From: Marinimicrococcus sp033875255
GTDB taxonomy: Bacteria; Pseudomonadota; Alphaproteobacteria; Geminicoccales; Geminicoccaceae
Direction of reading: 5' to 3'
Length of the DNA: 54,572 bases
NCBI GenBank assembly: GCA_033875255.1
Contig: JAWZSN010000032.1
Coordinates: forward strand, 1-54,572
In this document: positions 1-8,724 of the stretch, piece after piece
How positions within the stretch are numbered: position 1 is the stretch's first letter
Layout of the letters: each line of letters begins with the position of its first letter
The notes under the pieces: generated by a model
What the model saw: only the letters and a program-made list of their open reading frames with translations
The model's database searches: none
Told to the model about the DNA's origin: nothing
Position numbers and translations under genes: made by a program

Positions 1-126
1 TCTCGCCAAGGACTGGGAAACCTCCACCGCCAGCGCCGAAGGCTGGATGATGGTCGCCCACATCCGCCTCACCACGCGCCGCCTCGCAAGGTATTGCCAC
101 GCCTCATAGAGTTTTGAGTCGGGCTC
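1..126 (+). mobile_element. IS5-family insertion sequence, 3' end (partial)
   Basis: Bases 2-109 read as the last 35 codons of an IS5-family transposase (start LAKDWETSTASAEGW, end RRLARYCHAS, stop TAG at 107-109). IS5-group DDE transposases commonly end with this kind of 'DWE..tASAeaWv..AHIR...RRLAR' segment. The element ends with GAGTCGGGCTC at 116-126; it is followed by TCA (127-129), which fits the TNA target duplication of IS1031/IS427-type members. The same 124 bases recur in reverse complement at 54449-54572. The rest of the element lies outside the window. Confidence 0.85.
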
Positions 127-1902
127 TCAGGGAAAGGCGGGTTCTTCTCGATCACCCCGCGAGAGCCCTTCGAGACACGGCGCGCCTATGTCGAGGGCAC
201 CAACATCCTGCGCACCGAGTTCCGCACAGCAGGCGGGCGGGTGGCCCTTACCGACCTCATGCCGGTAGGCCGCCGCGAAGGTGCCGCAGCCCACGACTAT
301 GTGGGACTGGTGGCGCCGAACTGGCTCGTTCGCCGGGTCGAGGGCGTGGAGGGGAACGTCCCCCTCGAGGTGACGTGGCGCCCGGCGCCCGGCTTTGCCA
401 GCCGCGAGGCGGTTCTCCGGGCCAAAGAGGCATCCGTCGAGGCCGACGACGCGCCGGGCCTGTTCGCGGCGCTGGCCTGGAAGGTGGAGGGCCGGCTGGC
501 GAGGGCCGAGATCAGCCTTGGCGCCGGCGAGCAGGCCTGTCTCGTGCTGGCGGCCAACGCCCTGCCGGGGCACTCGCCGCTCGAGCGCGCCGGCGAGATG
601 GAGCGGGTCACCCATGCCTTCTGGCAGGAATGGACCGCCTATGACCGCTATCGCGGGCCGTGGCGGGAAATGGTCGCGCGCAGCGCGCTGGCGCTCAAGC
701 TGCTGACCTACGCCCCCTCCGGCGCGCTGGTCGCTGCCGCCACCACCTCGTTGCCGGAGACGCCGGGCGGCGCGCGCAACTGGGACTACCGCTTCAGCTG
801 GCTCCGCGATTCCAGCTTCGTCCTCTATGCCCTGGCAGCGCTCGGCTATGGTGGCGAGGCCCGCTCCTATGTCCGCTATCTCGAGCGCTGCATTCGCGGC
901 AGCCTGCCCGACGTGCGGATCATGTACGGGATCGAGGCGGAGAACCGGCTCGACGAGCGGGTGCTGAACCATCTCGACGGGTATGCCGGCAGCCGGCCCG
1001 TGCGCACCGGCAACGGTGCCTGGGCGCAGCGCCAGCTCGACGTCTACGGCCAAGTGCTCGATCTGGCCTGCCTCTACGAGATCCTGGGCGGCAAGCTCGA
1101 CCGCCAGACCCGCCGGCTTCTCGAGGCGCTGGCCGAGGCCGCCTTGCGGGAATGGCGCATCCCCGATCACGGGATCTGGGAGATGCGCGGCCCGCCGCGC
1201 CACCATGTCCACGGCAAGCTCATGATCTGGGTCGCCATGGACCGCGCTGCCCGCCTTCTCGGCCGCCGCGACTTCGCCGCCGCGCGCGAGGAGATCCTGG
1301 AGGTGCTCCGCGAGCAGGGGGTGACCGGACCCGATGGCCCGCTGGTCCAGGCGCTGGGCGGCAGCGAGCCCGATGCCGCGACCCTGCTGGCGCCGATGCT
1401 GGGCGTGCCGCTGTCGCGAGCGACGCTGGCTGCCACCGTCGAGCTGGTCGAGCGCCGCCTTCGGCACGGCGACTTCGTCTATCGCTATCTGGGCGAGGAC
1501 GGGCTGGAGGGCGAGGAGGGCGCCTTTCTAATCTGCAGCTTCTGGCTGGTCGATGCCCTGCTGTGCGCCGGGCGCAGCGGCGAGGCGCGCACCTTGTTCG
1601 AGCGGCTGCTGGCCCAGGCCAACGATGTGGGCCTCTACGCCGAGGAGATCGACCCGGCCAGCGGCGCCTTTCTCGGGAATTTCCCGCAAGCCTTCACGCA
1701 CCTGGCGCTCATCGGTGCCGCGGTCAATCTCGAGCTCCACGCCGGGGGCGGGGCCGGAGCGGTCGAGGGCTCCTATGCCGACCGTGCCAAGCGCGCGGTG
1801 GGAGCGGTGTTCGGGTGGCGGGGCATCCTCGCCGCGATGCGCGCCTGCCGACGCGTCGGCCGCCTGCGCAGCTCGCCGCGCTCCATCCTGCTGTGGCCCT
1901 GA
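127..1902 (+). pseudogene. GH15 glucoamylase-like glycoside hydrolase, 5' end removed by IS
   Basis: The reading frame is open directly from the IS end (about 127) to the TGA at 1900-1902, giving some 590 residues. The first residues after the junction (GKGGFFSITPREPFETRRAY) match the interior of the N-terminal beta-sandwich of bacterial GH15 proteins. The catalytic (alpha/alpha)6 barrel follows, with the RNWDYRFSWLRDSSF segment at about 775-820 and a C-terminal EEIDPASGAFLGNFPQAF segment typical of the family. Roughly 70-80 N-terminal residues are missing, so the gene is interrupted at least in this assembly. An internal GTG at 241 could start a shorter product but would lose most of the sandwich domain. 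The family hydrolyses alpha-glucosidic bonds (glucoamylase, isomaltase or trehalase); the substrate cannot be called. Confidence 0.85.
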
Positions 1903-1998
1903 GCCGCCTTGCGCCCTGCCGGCCGGCACCCGCCCGGCAAGACGCCGACGCCGTGGCACCCCGCCGCCGCAAGGCCTTCCCCCCGCACGCAGCGCCCG

Positions 1999-4380
1999 TC
2001 AGGCCGTCTCGCGTTGCCCCTCGTCCTCGCTCGTCTCGCGTCGACCGCGCCGGATCTCGCGCATCACCTCGTCGGCCATGAGCTGGAGGACGGTGCGGTC
2101 GCGCGGTGAGATGCTGCGCGGCCGGGTGTCGATGAGGCACAGCGAGCCGATCACCAGCCCGTCGCCGGCGCGAAGCGGTGCGCCCGCGTAGAAGCGGATG
2201 CCGCGCTCCTTGAGCATCGGGTTGTTGGCGAAGCGCCGGTCCTTGCGCACGTCCTCGATCACCAGCACCTCGTCGGCGGCCACGACATGGGCGCATATCG
2301 AGGTCTCGCGCGAGGCCTCGTGCGGCTCGTCGGGGCCTATGCCGGTGGCCGACTTCCACACCTGCCGCTTCTCGTCGACCAGCGAGATCAGGCAGATCGG
2401 CACCTCGAAGCTGCGCGCCAGCTCGCGGGTGATCCGGTCGAAGCGCGCCTCGGGGGGCGTGTCGAGGATGGCGAGATCCTCGAGAACCGCTAGTCGGGCG
2501 TCCTCGTTGCCCGGCACCTCGGCGGCAATCATGGGGCTGTCGAACGCGGCCGGCTCCATCGCCTCGATCCGCTTGGCGGCCTCGGCCAGGGAGACGGCGT
2601 GCAGGTCGGCGCCGAGGCTGCCGGCATCGGCGTGGTCGTGATCCGCGTCGAGCTGGCTATTCAGCAGGGCTACGAGGATCCTCGCATGCGGAGCGTGCCG
2701 CCGCAGGCGCCGACAGGCGAGCCGCGCGTGCGCTACGCCGGTGGCACCGAGATAGGCAATGCACACGAGATCGACCGCCTCGAGATCGACGCTGCCGATT
2801 CCTGCGGGGCTGACGGCTTCGGCCGGCAGGACCCGCACGGCGGCGCCGCGCCTCTCGAGAAGCTGGGCCAGCATCGCGGCGGCTGAGCTGTCGAGGCCGG
2901 TGCGCCCCGCGATGCAGGCGATGTTGCGGCCCAGCATGTCCCTGGTCTCGTGGCGGCCCTCGGCGTCCACCTCCTCGTAGTCGACGAGCTCTTCCACCAC
3001 CCGAAGGAAGCAGTCGGTAGCAGCGGCGAGACGGGCACCCGTCAGCACCTTGCGCTGGCGATCGCGCTCGGCCAGGCGCAGCGCCGGCAAGGCCACCTCG
3101 TCGTAGAAGGCGGCAAGCGGCTGCTCTCGCAGCATGCTCTCGGCGATGGCCTCGCCCTCCTCGGCGTCACCCGCCAGCATGCGCTGGTAGAGCCGCTCTT
3201 GCGGCTGCAGCACGGGCTCGCTGCCGAGCATCACATGGAGGAAGGCCAGCTGTGGCACATAGCGCCCAAGAACTGCGAAGCACACGGTGAGCGGGGTGGA
3301 GAGGAGAAGCCCCACCGGCCCCCACAGCGTCGTCCAGAAGATCGCCGCCAGCAGGATGGCCACCGTGGAGATGCCGGTGCTGGCGCCGTAGAGCCAGGGC
3401 TCGATGAAATTGTTGCTGATGAGCTCCATGGTGAGGATGAGGCCCACCGTCCACAGAAGCGTCGACCAGCCGGGATCGACGGCGACCGCCATGGCGACGG
3501 GGAACAGGGCGGCGATGAAAGGGCCGGCATAGGGGATGAAGCGGAGGATCGTGGCGAGCAGCCCCCAGAGCACGGCATTGGGCACGCCCACCAGCCACAG
3601 ACCAAGGCCCAGCGGCACGCCATAGGTGGCGTTCACCACGAGTTGCATCAGGAGATAGCGGCTCACCCGGCGCGCCACGTCGTCCATGGCCTCGGTGGTA
3701 TGGTGCAGGTCGTCGCCGCCGGCGAGGCGGATCAGCCGGTCGCGCAAGTCCTCGCGCTCCAGCAGCATGAAGATCACCAGCACCACCACGAGCCCGGCAG
3801 TGGCGATCGGGGCCAGCACCGGCAGGGCGACGCTCTCGAGCACCTCGAACGGGGTGGTTGGGCCTTCCTCCACGCGTACCGACACGGGCTGCCGTTCCGC
3901 GGGTACCCCGGGCTCGGCAGTCTCCTCCGGCGTCCCCTGCAGGGCTTCCAGCTCCTGGCCTATCTCCTGCAACAGCCGCGTGCCGCGATCGAGAAAGCCG
4001 CCTTTGGGCGTCGCCGACTGAAGATCGTGGATCTTGGCCAGGATGTTCTGCTGGTAGGTCGGCAGATTGTTGGCGAGCTGGCCCAGCTGGCTGCCGACGA
4101 AGATGCCGAAGGCGCCGATCCCGGCGAAGGCGAGCGCCACCACCAGGAGCACCGCCGGCACGCGTGGCAACCGCCAGCGCTGGAGGCGCGAGACCAGTGG
4201 CGCGAGCGCGAAGCTCAGCAGCACGGCCAGCGCCAGGGGGATCAGGATGCCCTGCCCGAAATGAAGGGCGGCGATCACCGCGGCGAGGACAGCGACCGTC
4301 GCCACGGTCCGAAGGGCTGCCGCGCCGTTGCCGGTCGAAGGCGCGTCGGCTCCCGCCGTCCGCTCTGCAAGCGGCTTCAT
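1999..4380 (-). CDS. AI-2E family (PerM/TqsA-type) transporter with C-terminal GAF domain
   Basis: A 793-residue membrane protein. Residues about 20-385 are an AI-2E/UPF0118 transporter: hydrophobic helices at the start, a long soluble insert (LANNLPTYQQNILAKIHDL region), then the helices with LRFIPYAGPFIAALFP and the NNFIEPWLYG segment characteristic of the family. Residues about 400-620 are a soluble region with a Rossmann-like stretch (ACIAGRTGLDSSAAAMLAQL). Residues about 627-780 are a GAF domain (ILDTPPEARFDRITRELA, FYAGAPLRAGDGLVIGSLCL). The ATG at 4380 has GGAGG 8 bases upstream; an ATG at 4395 is possible. Transported substrate unknown; AI-2 export is known only for some relatives. 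The GAF tail suggests small-molecule or redox sensing (inference). Confidence 0.85.
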   Translation of the reverse strand: MKPLAERTAGADAPSTGNGAAALRTVATVAVLAAVIAALHFGQGILIPLALAVLLSFALAPLVSRLQRWRLPRVPAVLLVVALAFAGIGAFGIFVGSQLGQLANNLPTYQQNILAKIHDLQSATPKGGFLDRGTRLLQEIGQELEALQGTPEETAEPGVPAERQPVSVRVEEGPTTPFEVLESVALPVLAPIATAGLVVVLVIFMLLEREDLRDRLIRLAGGDDLHHTTEAMDDVARRVSRYLLMQLVVNATYGVPLGLGLWLVGVPNAVLWGLLATILRFIPYAGPFIAALFPVAMAVAVDPGWSTLLWTVGLILTMELISNNFIEPWLYGASTGISTVAILLAAIFWTTLWGPVGLLLSTPLTVCFAVLGRYVPQLAFLHVMLGSEPVLQPQERLYQRMLAGDAEEGEAIAESMLREQPLAAFYDEVALPALRLAERDRQRKVLTGARLAAATDCFLRVVEELVDYEEVDAEGRHETRDMLGRNIACIAGRTGLDSSAAAMLAQLLERRGAAVRVLPAEAVSPAGIGSVDLEAVDLVCIAYLGATGVAHARLACRRLRRHAPHARILVALLNSQLDADHDHADAGSLGADLHAVSLAEAAKRIEAMEPAAFDSPMIAAEVPGNEDARLAVLEDLAILDTPPEARFDRITRELARSFEVPICLISLVDEKRQVWKSATGIGPDEPHEASRETSICAHVVAADEVLVIEDVRKDRRFANNPMLKERGIRFYAGAPLRAGDGLVIGSLCLIDTRPRSISPRDRTVLQLMADEVMREIRRGRRETSEDEGQRETA

Positions 4381-4643
4381 CGCCAGCGCCTCCATCCGCG
4401 CACCGGGAACCGCCCCGCCATGCCTTTCATCCTTCGACAACGGCCGAGGGGCGCGGAGGTCCCGCAGCGAGCCATCCAGGCAGACACGCCCGACCTCTCG
4501 AAGAGAAGGGAAGCGTCGAGAGCGCGCAGCCCCCCGCCGCTGCTCGCACGGCGAAGGAAGCGACACCGTGCCGTGCTGGTCAGGCGGCGCGCCCGGGCCT
4601 ACATCGGGGGCCTGCCCTTCGCTTCCTCTCGGGAAACCGCCCC

Positions 4644-5807
4644 TTGCTGCTGCCCGCCGATCCCGGTTTCGCGCTTTATGTCCACTGGCCCTTCTGCAAG
4701 GCCAAGTGTCCCTATTGCGATTTCAACAGCCATGTCCGCGCGCGGGTCGACCAGGAGCGCTGGGCCCGGGCGCTGGCCGCCGAGATCGATCATGCGGCGG
4801 GAGAGACCGCGGGGCGGCCGCTGCGCTCGATCTTCCTGGGCGGCGGCACGCCCTCGCTGATGGAGCCGGCCACGGTGGCGGCGGTGATCGAGAGGGCGGC
4901 GATGCACTGGCCGTTCGAGGAGGGAATCGAGATCACCCTCGAGGCCAACCCGACCTCCGTGGAGGCGGAGCGGTTCCGGGGCTTCCGGGCGGCAGGCGTC
5001 AACCGGGTGTCGCTGGGTGTGCAGGCGCTGAACGGGGAGGATCTGCGCTTTCTCGGCCGCGAGCATTCGGTCGAGGAGGCGCTGGCGGCAGTGGGGCTGG
5101 CGCGCTCGATCTTCCCGCGTTTCTCGTTCGATCTGATCTATGCGCGGCCGGGGCAGACGCCTTCGGCCTGGGAGGCCGAGCTGCGCCGGGCGCTGGACCA
5201 TGCCGGTGGCCATCTTTCGCTCTACCAGCTCACCATCGAGCAGGGCACGCGGTTCCACGCGCTCTACGCGAGCGGTGCGCTGGTGATGCCGCAGGAGGAG
5301 GTGCAGGGCGAGCTCTACGAGCTCACCCAGGATCTTCTGGAAGGGGCCGGGATGCCGGCCTACGAGATTTCCAACCACGCGCGGCCGGGCGAGGAGAGCC
5401 GGCACAATCTGGTCTACTGGCGGCAGGGCGACTATGCGGGCGTGGGGCCGGGGGCGCACGGGCGGCTGAGCCTGGCCGGCGGCCGGGTCGCGACGCGGAC
5501 GCTCAGGGTGCCCGAGCGCTGGCTCCGGGCGGTCGAGGAGCGGGGCCATGCCGAGGAGCCGCGCGAGGCCGTGGCGCCTGCGGACCAGCTGGCCGAGCTC
5601 TTGATGATGGGGCTAAGGCTGGCGGAGGGCGTGCCGGTGGCGCGGATCGAGGCGGTGGCCGGGCGGCCGCTCGGGGAGGCGCTGGACATGGCGGCCCTGG
5701 GACGCCTCGAGAGCACGGGCCTGGTCGAGCGCCGGGAGGGGCGGCTGCTCGCCACGGCGGCGGGCCGCCAGCGGCTCGACGGGCTCTTGCACCGTCTGCT
5801 TGCCTGA
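4644..5807 (+). CDS. hemW: HemW-type radical SAM protein (coproporphyrinogen III oxidase-like)
   Basis: A 387-residue radical SAM protein. The cluster motif CKAKCPYCDF (CxxxCxxC) comes right after FALYVHWPF near residue 18. HemW proteins carry this pattern, while true HemN has a fourth cysteine (CxxxCxxCxC). GGGTPS, LEANPTS, RVSLGVQ, FDLIYARPGQT and HNLVYWRQGDYAGVGPGAHG are all family landmarks. HemW is known as a haem-binding chaperone that inserts haem into respiratory enzymes, which would suit the nearby cytochromes (inference). No ATG lies at a sensible place; the in-frame TTG at 4644 gives the standard N-terminus, but its ribosome site is weak, so the start is uncertain. Confidence 0.9.
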   Translation: MLLPADPGFALYVHWPFCKAKCPYCDFNSHVRARVDQERWARALAAEIDHAAGETAGRPLRSIFLGGGTPSLMEPATVAAVIERAAMHWPFEEGIEITLEANPTSVEAERFRGFRAAGVNRVSLGVQALNGEDLRFLGREHSVEEALAAVGLARSIFPRFSFDLIYARPGQTPSAWEAELRRALDHAGGHLSLYQLTIEQGTRFHALYASGALVMPQEEVQGELYELTQDLLEGAGMPAYEISNHARPGEESRHNLVYWRQGDYAGVGPGAHGRLSLAGGRVATRTLRVPERWLRAVEERGHAEEPREAVAPADQLAELLMMGLRLAEGVPVARIEAVAGRPLGEALDMAALGRLESTGLVERREGRLLATAAGRQRLDGLLHRLLA

Positions 5808-5894
5808 CCGTCGCTGCGGAACCGGCCGCTGCCTCTTGCCGTTCCCGGCCCCGTGATGTCTGGTGGTAGTCGCGAACGGGGAGGCTCGAATGTC

Positions 5895-7184
5895 ATGCCG
5901 CATCGGATCGTGATCGTCGGCGGCGGGGCCGGCGGGCTGGTGCTGGCGACCCGGCTGGGCAACCGCCTCGGGCGTGACGGCCGGGCGGAGGTGACCCTTG
6001 TCGACCCGGACCTCATCCACATCTGGAAGCCGCTGCTCCACGAGATCGCTGCCGGCACGCTCAATTCCTTCGACGACAGCGTGAGCTATCTTTCCCACGC
6101 CAAGGCGCATGGGTTCCGCTTCGTGCAGGGCATGATGAATGGCCTCGACCGCCAGGCGAAGGAGGTCGTGTTGGCGCCGCTCGAGGATGTCGATGGTCGC
6201 CGGGTCGTGGGCGAGCGGCGGCTCGGCTACGACACGCTGGTGCTGGCGGTGGGCAGCGTCTCCAACGATTTCGGCGTTCCCGGCGTGCAGGAGCATTGCG
6301 TCTTCCTCGACGACCAGAAGGAAGCGGAGCGGCTGCACGAGCGGATCCTGCTCGATGCCCTCAACGCCCCGCGCTCGCGCGAGGGCGCGCCCGTGCTGTC
6401 GATCGCCATCGTCGGTGCGGGGGCCACCGGCGTGGAGCTGGCGGCGGAGCTGCACAAGGCGACCCGCCAGCTCGCCGCCTACGGTCCCAGCCACATCGAT
6501 CCGGAGCGCGACGTGCGCTTCACCTTGCTGGAGGCAGCACCGCGGGTCCTGCCGGCGCTGCCCGAGCGGCTCTCCGAGCTTACCCGCGAGGAGCTGGAGC
6601 GGCTGGGGATCGAGGTCCTGGTGGACGAGCGGGTCGAGGAAGCAACGGCCGAGGGCATCCGCACGGCGAGCCGCTTCGTGCCGGCGCGAATCCGCGTGTG
6701 GTGCGCCGGGATCCAGGCACCGCGCTTCTTGCGGGAGCTGGGGCTGGAGACCGGGCGGGGCGGCCAGGTGGTGGTGGACCAAACCCTCAGGAGCGTCACC
6801 GATTCCGCCATCTTCGCCCTGGGCGACTGCGCCTCCTGCCCGCAGCCCGGCAGCGACCGGCCAGTTCCGCCGCGCGCCCAGGCCGCGCACCAGCAGGCCA
6901 TGACGCTGGAGCGCACGCTCACCGGCCTGCTCGACGGCGGCGAGCCGGTGCCCTTCACCTACAAGGATTACGGCTCGCTGGTCTCGCTGAGCTACGGGGC
7001 GGTGGGCAGCCTGATGGGCAATCTCTTCGGGCGGGTGATGCTGGAGGGCCGGCTGGCGCGGGCCGCCTATGTCTCGCTCTACCGCAAGCACCAGATGGCG
7101 CTGCACGGGGTCGGCTGGCTGGTGCTGGCGACAGTCGCGCGGCTCTTTGCGCGCGGCACCCGGCCGCGGCTCAAGCTGCACTGA
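5895..7184 (+). CDS. ndh: Type II NADH dehydrogenase (NDH-2), FAD-dependent
   Basis: About 429 residues. The N-terminal FAD-binding Rossmann motif is IVIVGGGAGGLVLATRLG. It is followed by WKPLLHEIAAG and LVLAVGSVSNDF, the second dinucleotide-binding motif IAIVGAGATGVELAAEL (NADH), and the FAD-contacting IFALGDCASCPQ. The C-terminus (LYRKHQMALHGVGWLVLATVARL) is the amphipathic or membrane-associating tail seen in NDH-2. These enzymes oxidise NADH and reduce quinone at the inner face of the membrane without pumping protons. The ATG at 5895 has GGGGAGG about 11 bases upstream. It lies 88 bp downstream of hemW on the same strand. Confidence 0.9.
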   Translation: MPHRIVIVGGGAGGLVLATRLGNRLGRDGRAEVTLVDPDLIHIWKPLLHEIAAGTLNSFDDSVSYLSHAKAHGFRFVQGMMNGLDRQAKEVVLAPLEDVDGRRVVGERRLGYDTLVLAVGSVSNDFGVPGVQEHCVFLDDQKEAERLHERILLDALNAPRSREGAPVLSIAIVGAGATGVELAAELHKATRQLAAYGPSHIDPERDVRFTLLEAAPRVLPALPERLSELTREELERLGIEVLVDERVEEATAEGIRTASRFVPARIRVWCAGIQAPRFLRELGLETGRGGQVVVDQTLRSVTDSAIFALGDCASCPQPGSDRPVPPRAQAAHQQAMTLERTLTGLLDGGEPVPFTYKDYGSLVSLSYGAVGSLMGNLFGRVMLEGRLARAAYVSLYRKHQMALHGVGWLVLATVARLFARGTRPRLKLH

Positions 7185-7197
7185 GGCGGCGCCGCCA

Positions 7198-7392
7198 TCA
7201 GCGGCCGGGATCCTGGATGGTCGCTTCCTGGGCCAGCGAGCCGCCCATGTCGGGCATGACCTCGGGCGAGAGGCGTACATGCGAGGTGCTGTAGACGCTG
7301 GCGGTGTTCCAGCCCGGCCAGTGATCGAGCACCGCCCAGCCGGCGACGCCGACCACGATCACCGCGACCAGGCTCATCAGGAAGACCTTCAT
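7198..7392 (-). CDS. Small single-span membrane protein at end of formate dehydrogenase operon
   Basis: 64 residues. An N-terminal hydrophobic helix (MKVFLMSLVAVIVVGVAGWAV) is followed by a short hydrophilic tail (WPGWNTASVYSTSHVRL). Its ATG overlaps the stop codon of the WD40/cytochrome c gene (ATGA, 7389-7392), so it is translationally coupled and last in the operon. I do not recognise the family. The tail would lie in the periplasm if the helix acts as an anchor or uncleaved signal. A role in assembling or anchoring the cytochrome is only a guess from position. Confidence 0.7.
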   Translation of the reverse strand: MKVFLMSLVAVIVVGVAGWAVLDHWPGWNTASVYSTSHVRLSPEVMPDMGGSLAQEATIQDPGR

Positions 7393-8717
7393 GGCGCTCG
7401 TTCCTTTCTCGAGACGTCGTCCCCGCCGGTGACCGCCGCAACATAGGCGGCGAGGGCCGCCCGGTCGGCCTCATCGGGCATGCGCTGCAGCGGCATCTTG
7501 GAGCCCGGGGTGTAGCGGTCGGGCCCCAACTCGAACAGGCGGGCCAGGGTCTCCTCGGTCCAGACGATGCCGCTTGCCTGCAGGGCCGGGGAATAGCGAT
7601 AGCCGGGCAGGCTGCCGGCAAGGCGGCCATAGAGCCGGTGGAGGCTTGGCCCGGCCCGTCCGCCGCCGTCCGCCGCCAGGCTGTGGCAGGCGATGCAGGT
7701 GCGGAACAGCTCGCGGCCGCGGGCATGGCCGGGCAGGGCGGGCGGCTCGATATCGACCGGCCCGCCGCCGCCGGCCACCGCCTCGAAGCCGGGCCCCTGC
7801 CAGCCACGAACCGCGCCGTCGCCGCCGACCGACCAGAGGCGCTGTGCCGGCCCGAAGGCGAGATCGAACACGGCACCCTCATGGGCCGCCAGCACGTGCA
7901 GGCTCGTCCTGTCGGCGAGGCGCCAGAGGATGATGCGGCCCTCGCTGTCGCCGCTTGCCAGCAGCCCGCCGCCGGGCTCGGCGGCGAGCGCGAGCACCGG
8001 GCGCTCGTGGCCGGAGAGCTCGCCCGCGGGCTCGAGGCCGGGCAGCCGCCACAGACGCACCGTGCCGTCGACCGAGCCGGAGGCGAGCTTGAGGCCAGGC
8101 AGCAAGGCGAGGTCGGTGATGGCGAAATCGTGGGCGCGGACCCGCAGCGGCGGCGCCGTCGCGCCGTCGAGCCGGCGCAGCTCGAGAAAGCCGTCGGCGG
8201 TCCCTGCCAGCAGGCTTCCCCCGTCGGGGAACAGCAGGGCAGTGGTGCGCGGCGCGGTAGCGGCCGCCGGCGCGATCAGGCTGCCGTCGGCAAGGCGGCG
8301 CAGCTCGACGCCGCCATCGAAGCGGGCCAGCGCCACCCGCTCGCCCGTCGGATCGACCGCCAGGGCTGAGGGCTTGGCGCCGGTGGCGATGCGGCCGGCA
8401 GGCGTCAGTTCCGGCAGGCGCCAAAGTGCGAGGCTGCCGTCGTCGCCGGCCGAGATGGCGAGATCGCCCCCGCGAGAGAGGGCCACGAACGCCACGGCGG
8501 CGTCGTGGGCGACGATTGAGGCGAGCTCATGCCCCTCGCCAGCATCCCACAGCACCAGACGGTTGTCGAAGCCGCCGGTGAGCAGGCGGGCTCCCGGCGT
8601 ATCGAGGGCTGCCGCCCGTACCGGCCCGCCATGCCCGCCCGGTCCGGCGCCGGCCATGGACGGCAGGGCCATGGCCGGCACAACCAGCAAGAGCAGGGCC
8701 GCCAGCAGGCGTCGCAC
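7389..8717 (-). CDS. WD40 beta-propeller fused to c-type cytochrome, exported
   Basis: 442 residues. A signal peptide (VRRLLAALLLLVVPAMALPS, GTG start at 8717, 7 bp after the cytochrome b stop) precedes a WD40-type propeller of about six or seven repeats (residues about 25-320; GGFDNRLVLWD, SGSVDGTVRLWRL, SGDSEGRIILWRL). A single c-type haem domain follows, with CIACH at about residue 340 and probable Met ligand in PGSKMPL at about 407. It sits directly after the formate dehydrogenase cytochrome b gene, so it is probably periplasmic and may exchange electrons with, or scaffold, the dehydrogenase complex (inference). An upstream ATG in the same frame lies inside the previous gene and lacks a ribosome site, so I rejected it. 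Confidence 0.85.
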   Translation of the reverse strand: MRRLLAALLLLVVPAMALPSMAGAGPGGHGGPVRAAALDTPGARLLTGGFDNRLVLWDAGEGHELASIVAHDAAVAFVALSRGGDLAISAGDDGSLALWRLPELTPAGRIATGAKPSALAVDPTGERVALARFDGGVELRRLADGSLIAPAAATAPRTTALLFPDGGSLLAGTADGFLELRRLDGATAPPLRVRAHDFAITDLALLPGLKLASGSVDGTVRLWRLPGLEPAGELSGHERPVLALAAEPGGGLLASGDSEGRIILWRLADRTSLHVLAAHEGAVFDLAFGPAQRLWSVGGDGAVRGWQGPGFEAVAGGGGPVDIEPPALPGHARGRELFRTCIACHSLAADGGGRAGPSLHRLYGRLAGSLPGYRYSPALQASGIVWTEETLARLFELGPDRYTPGSKMPLQRMPDEADRAALAAYVAAVTGGDDVSRKERAP

Positions 8718-8724
8718 CGCCGGC

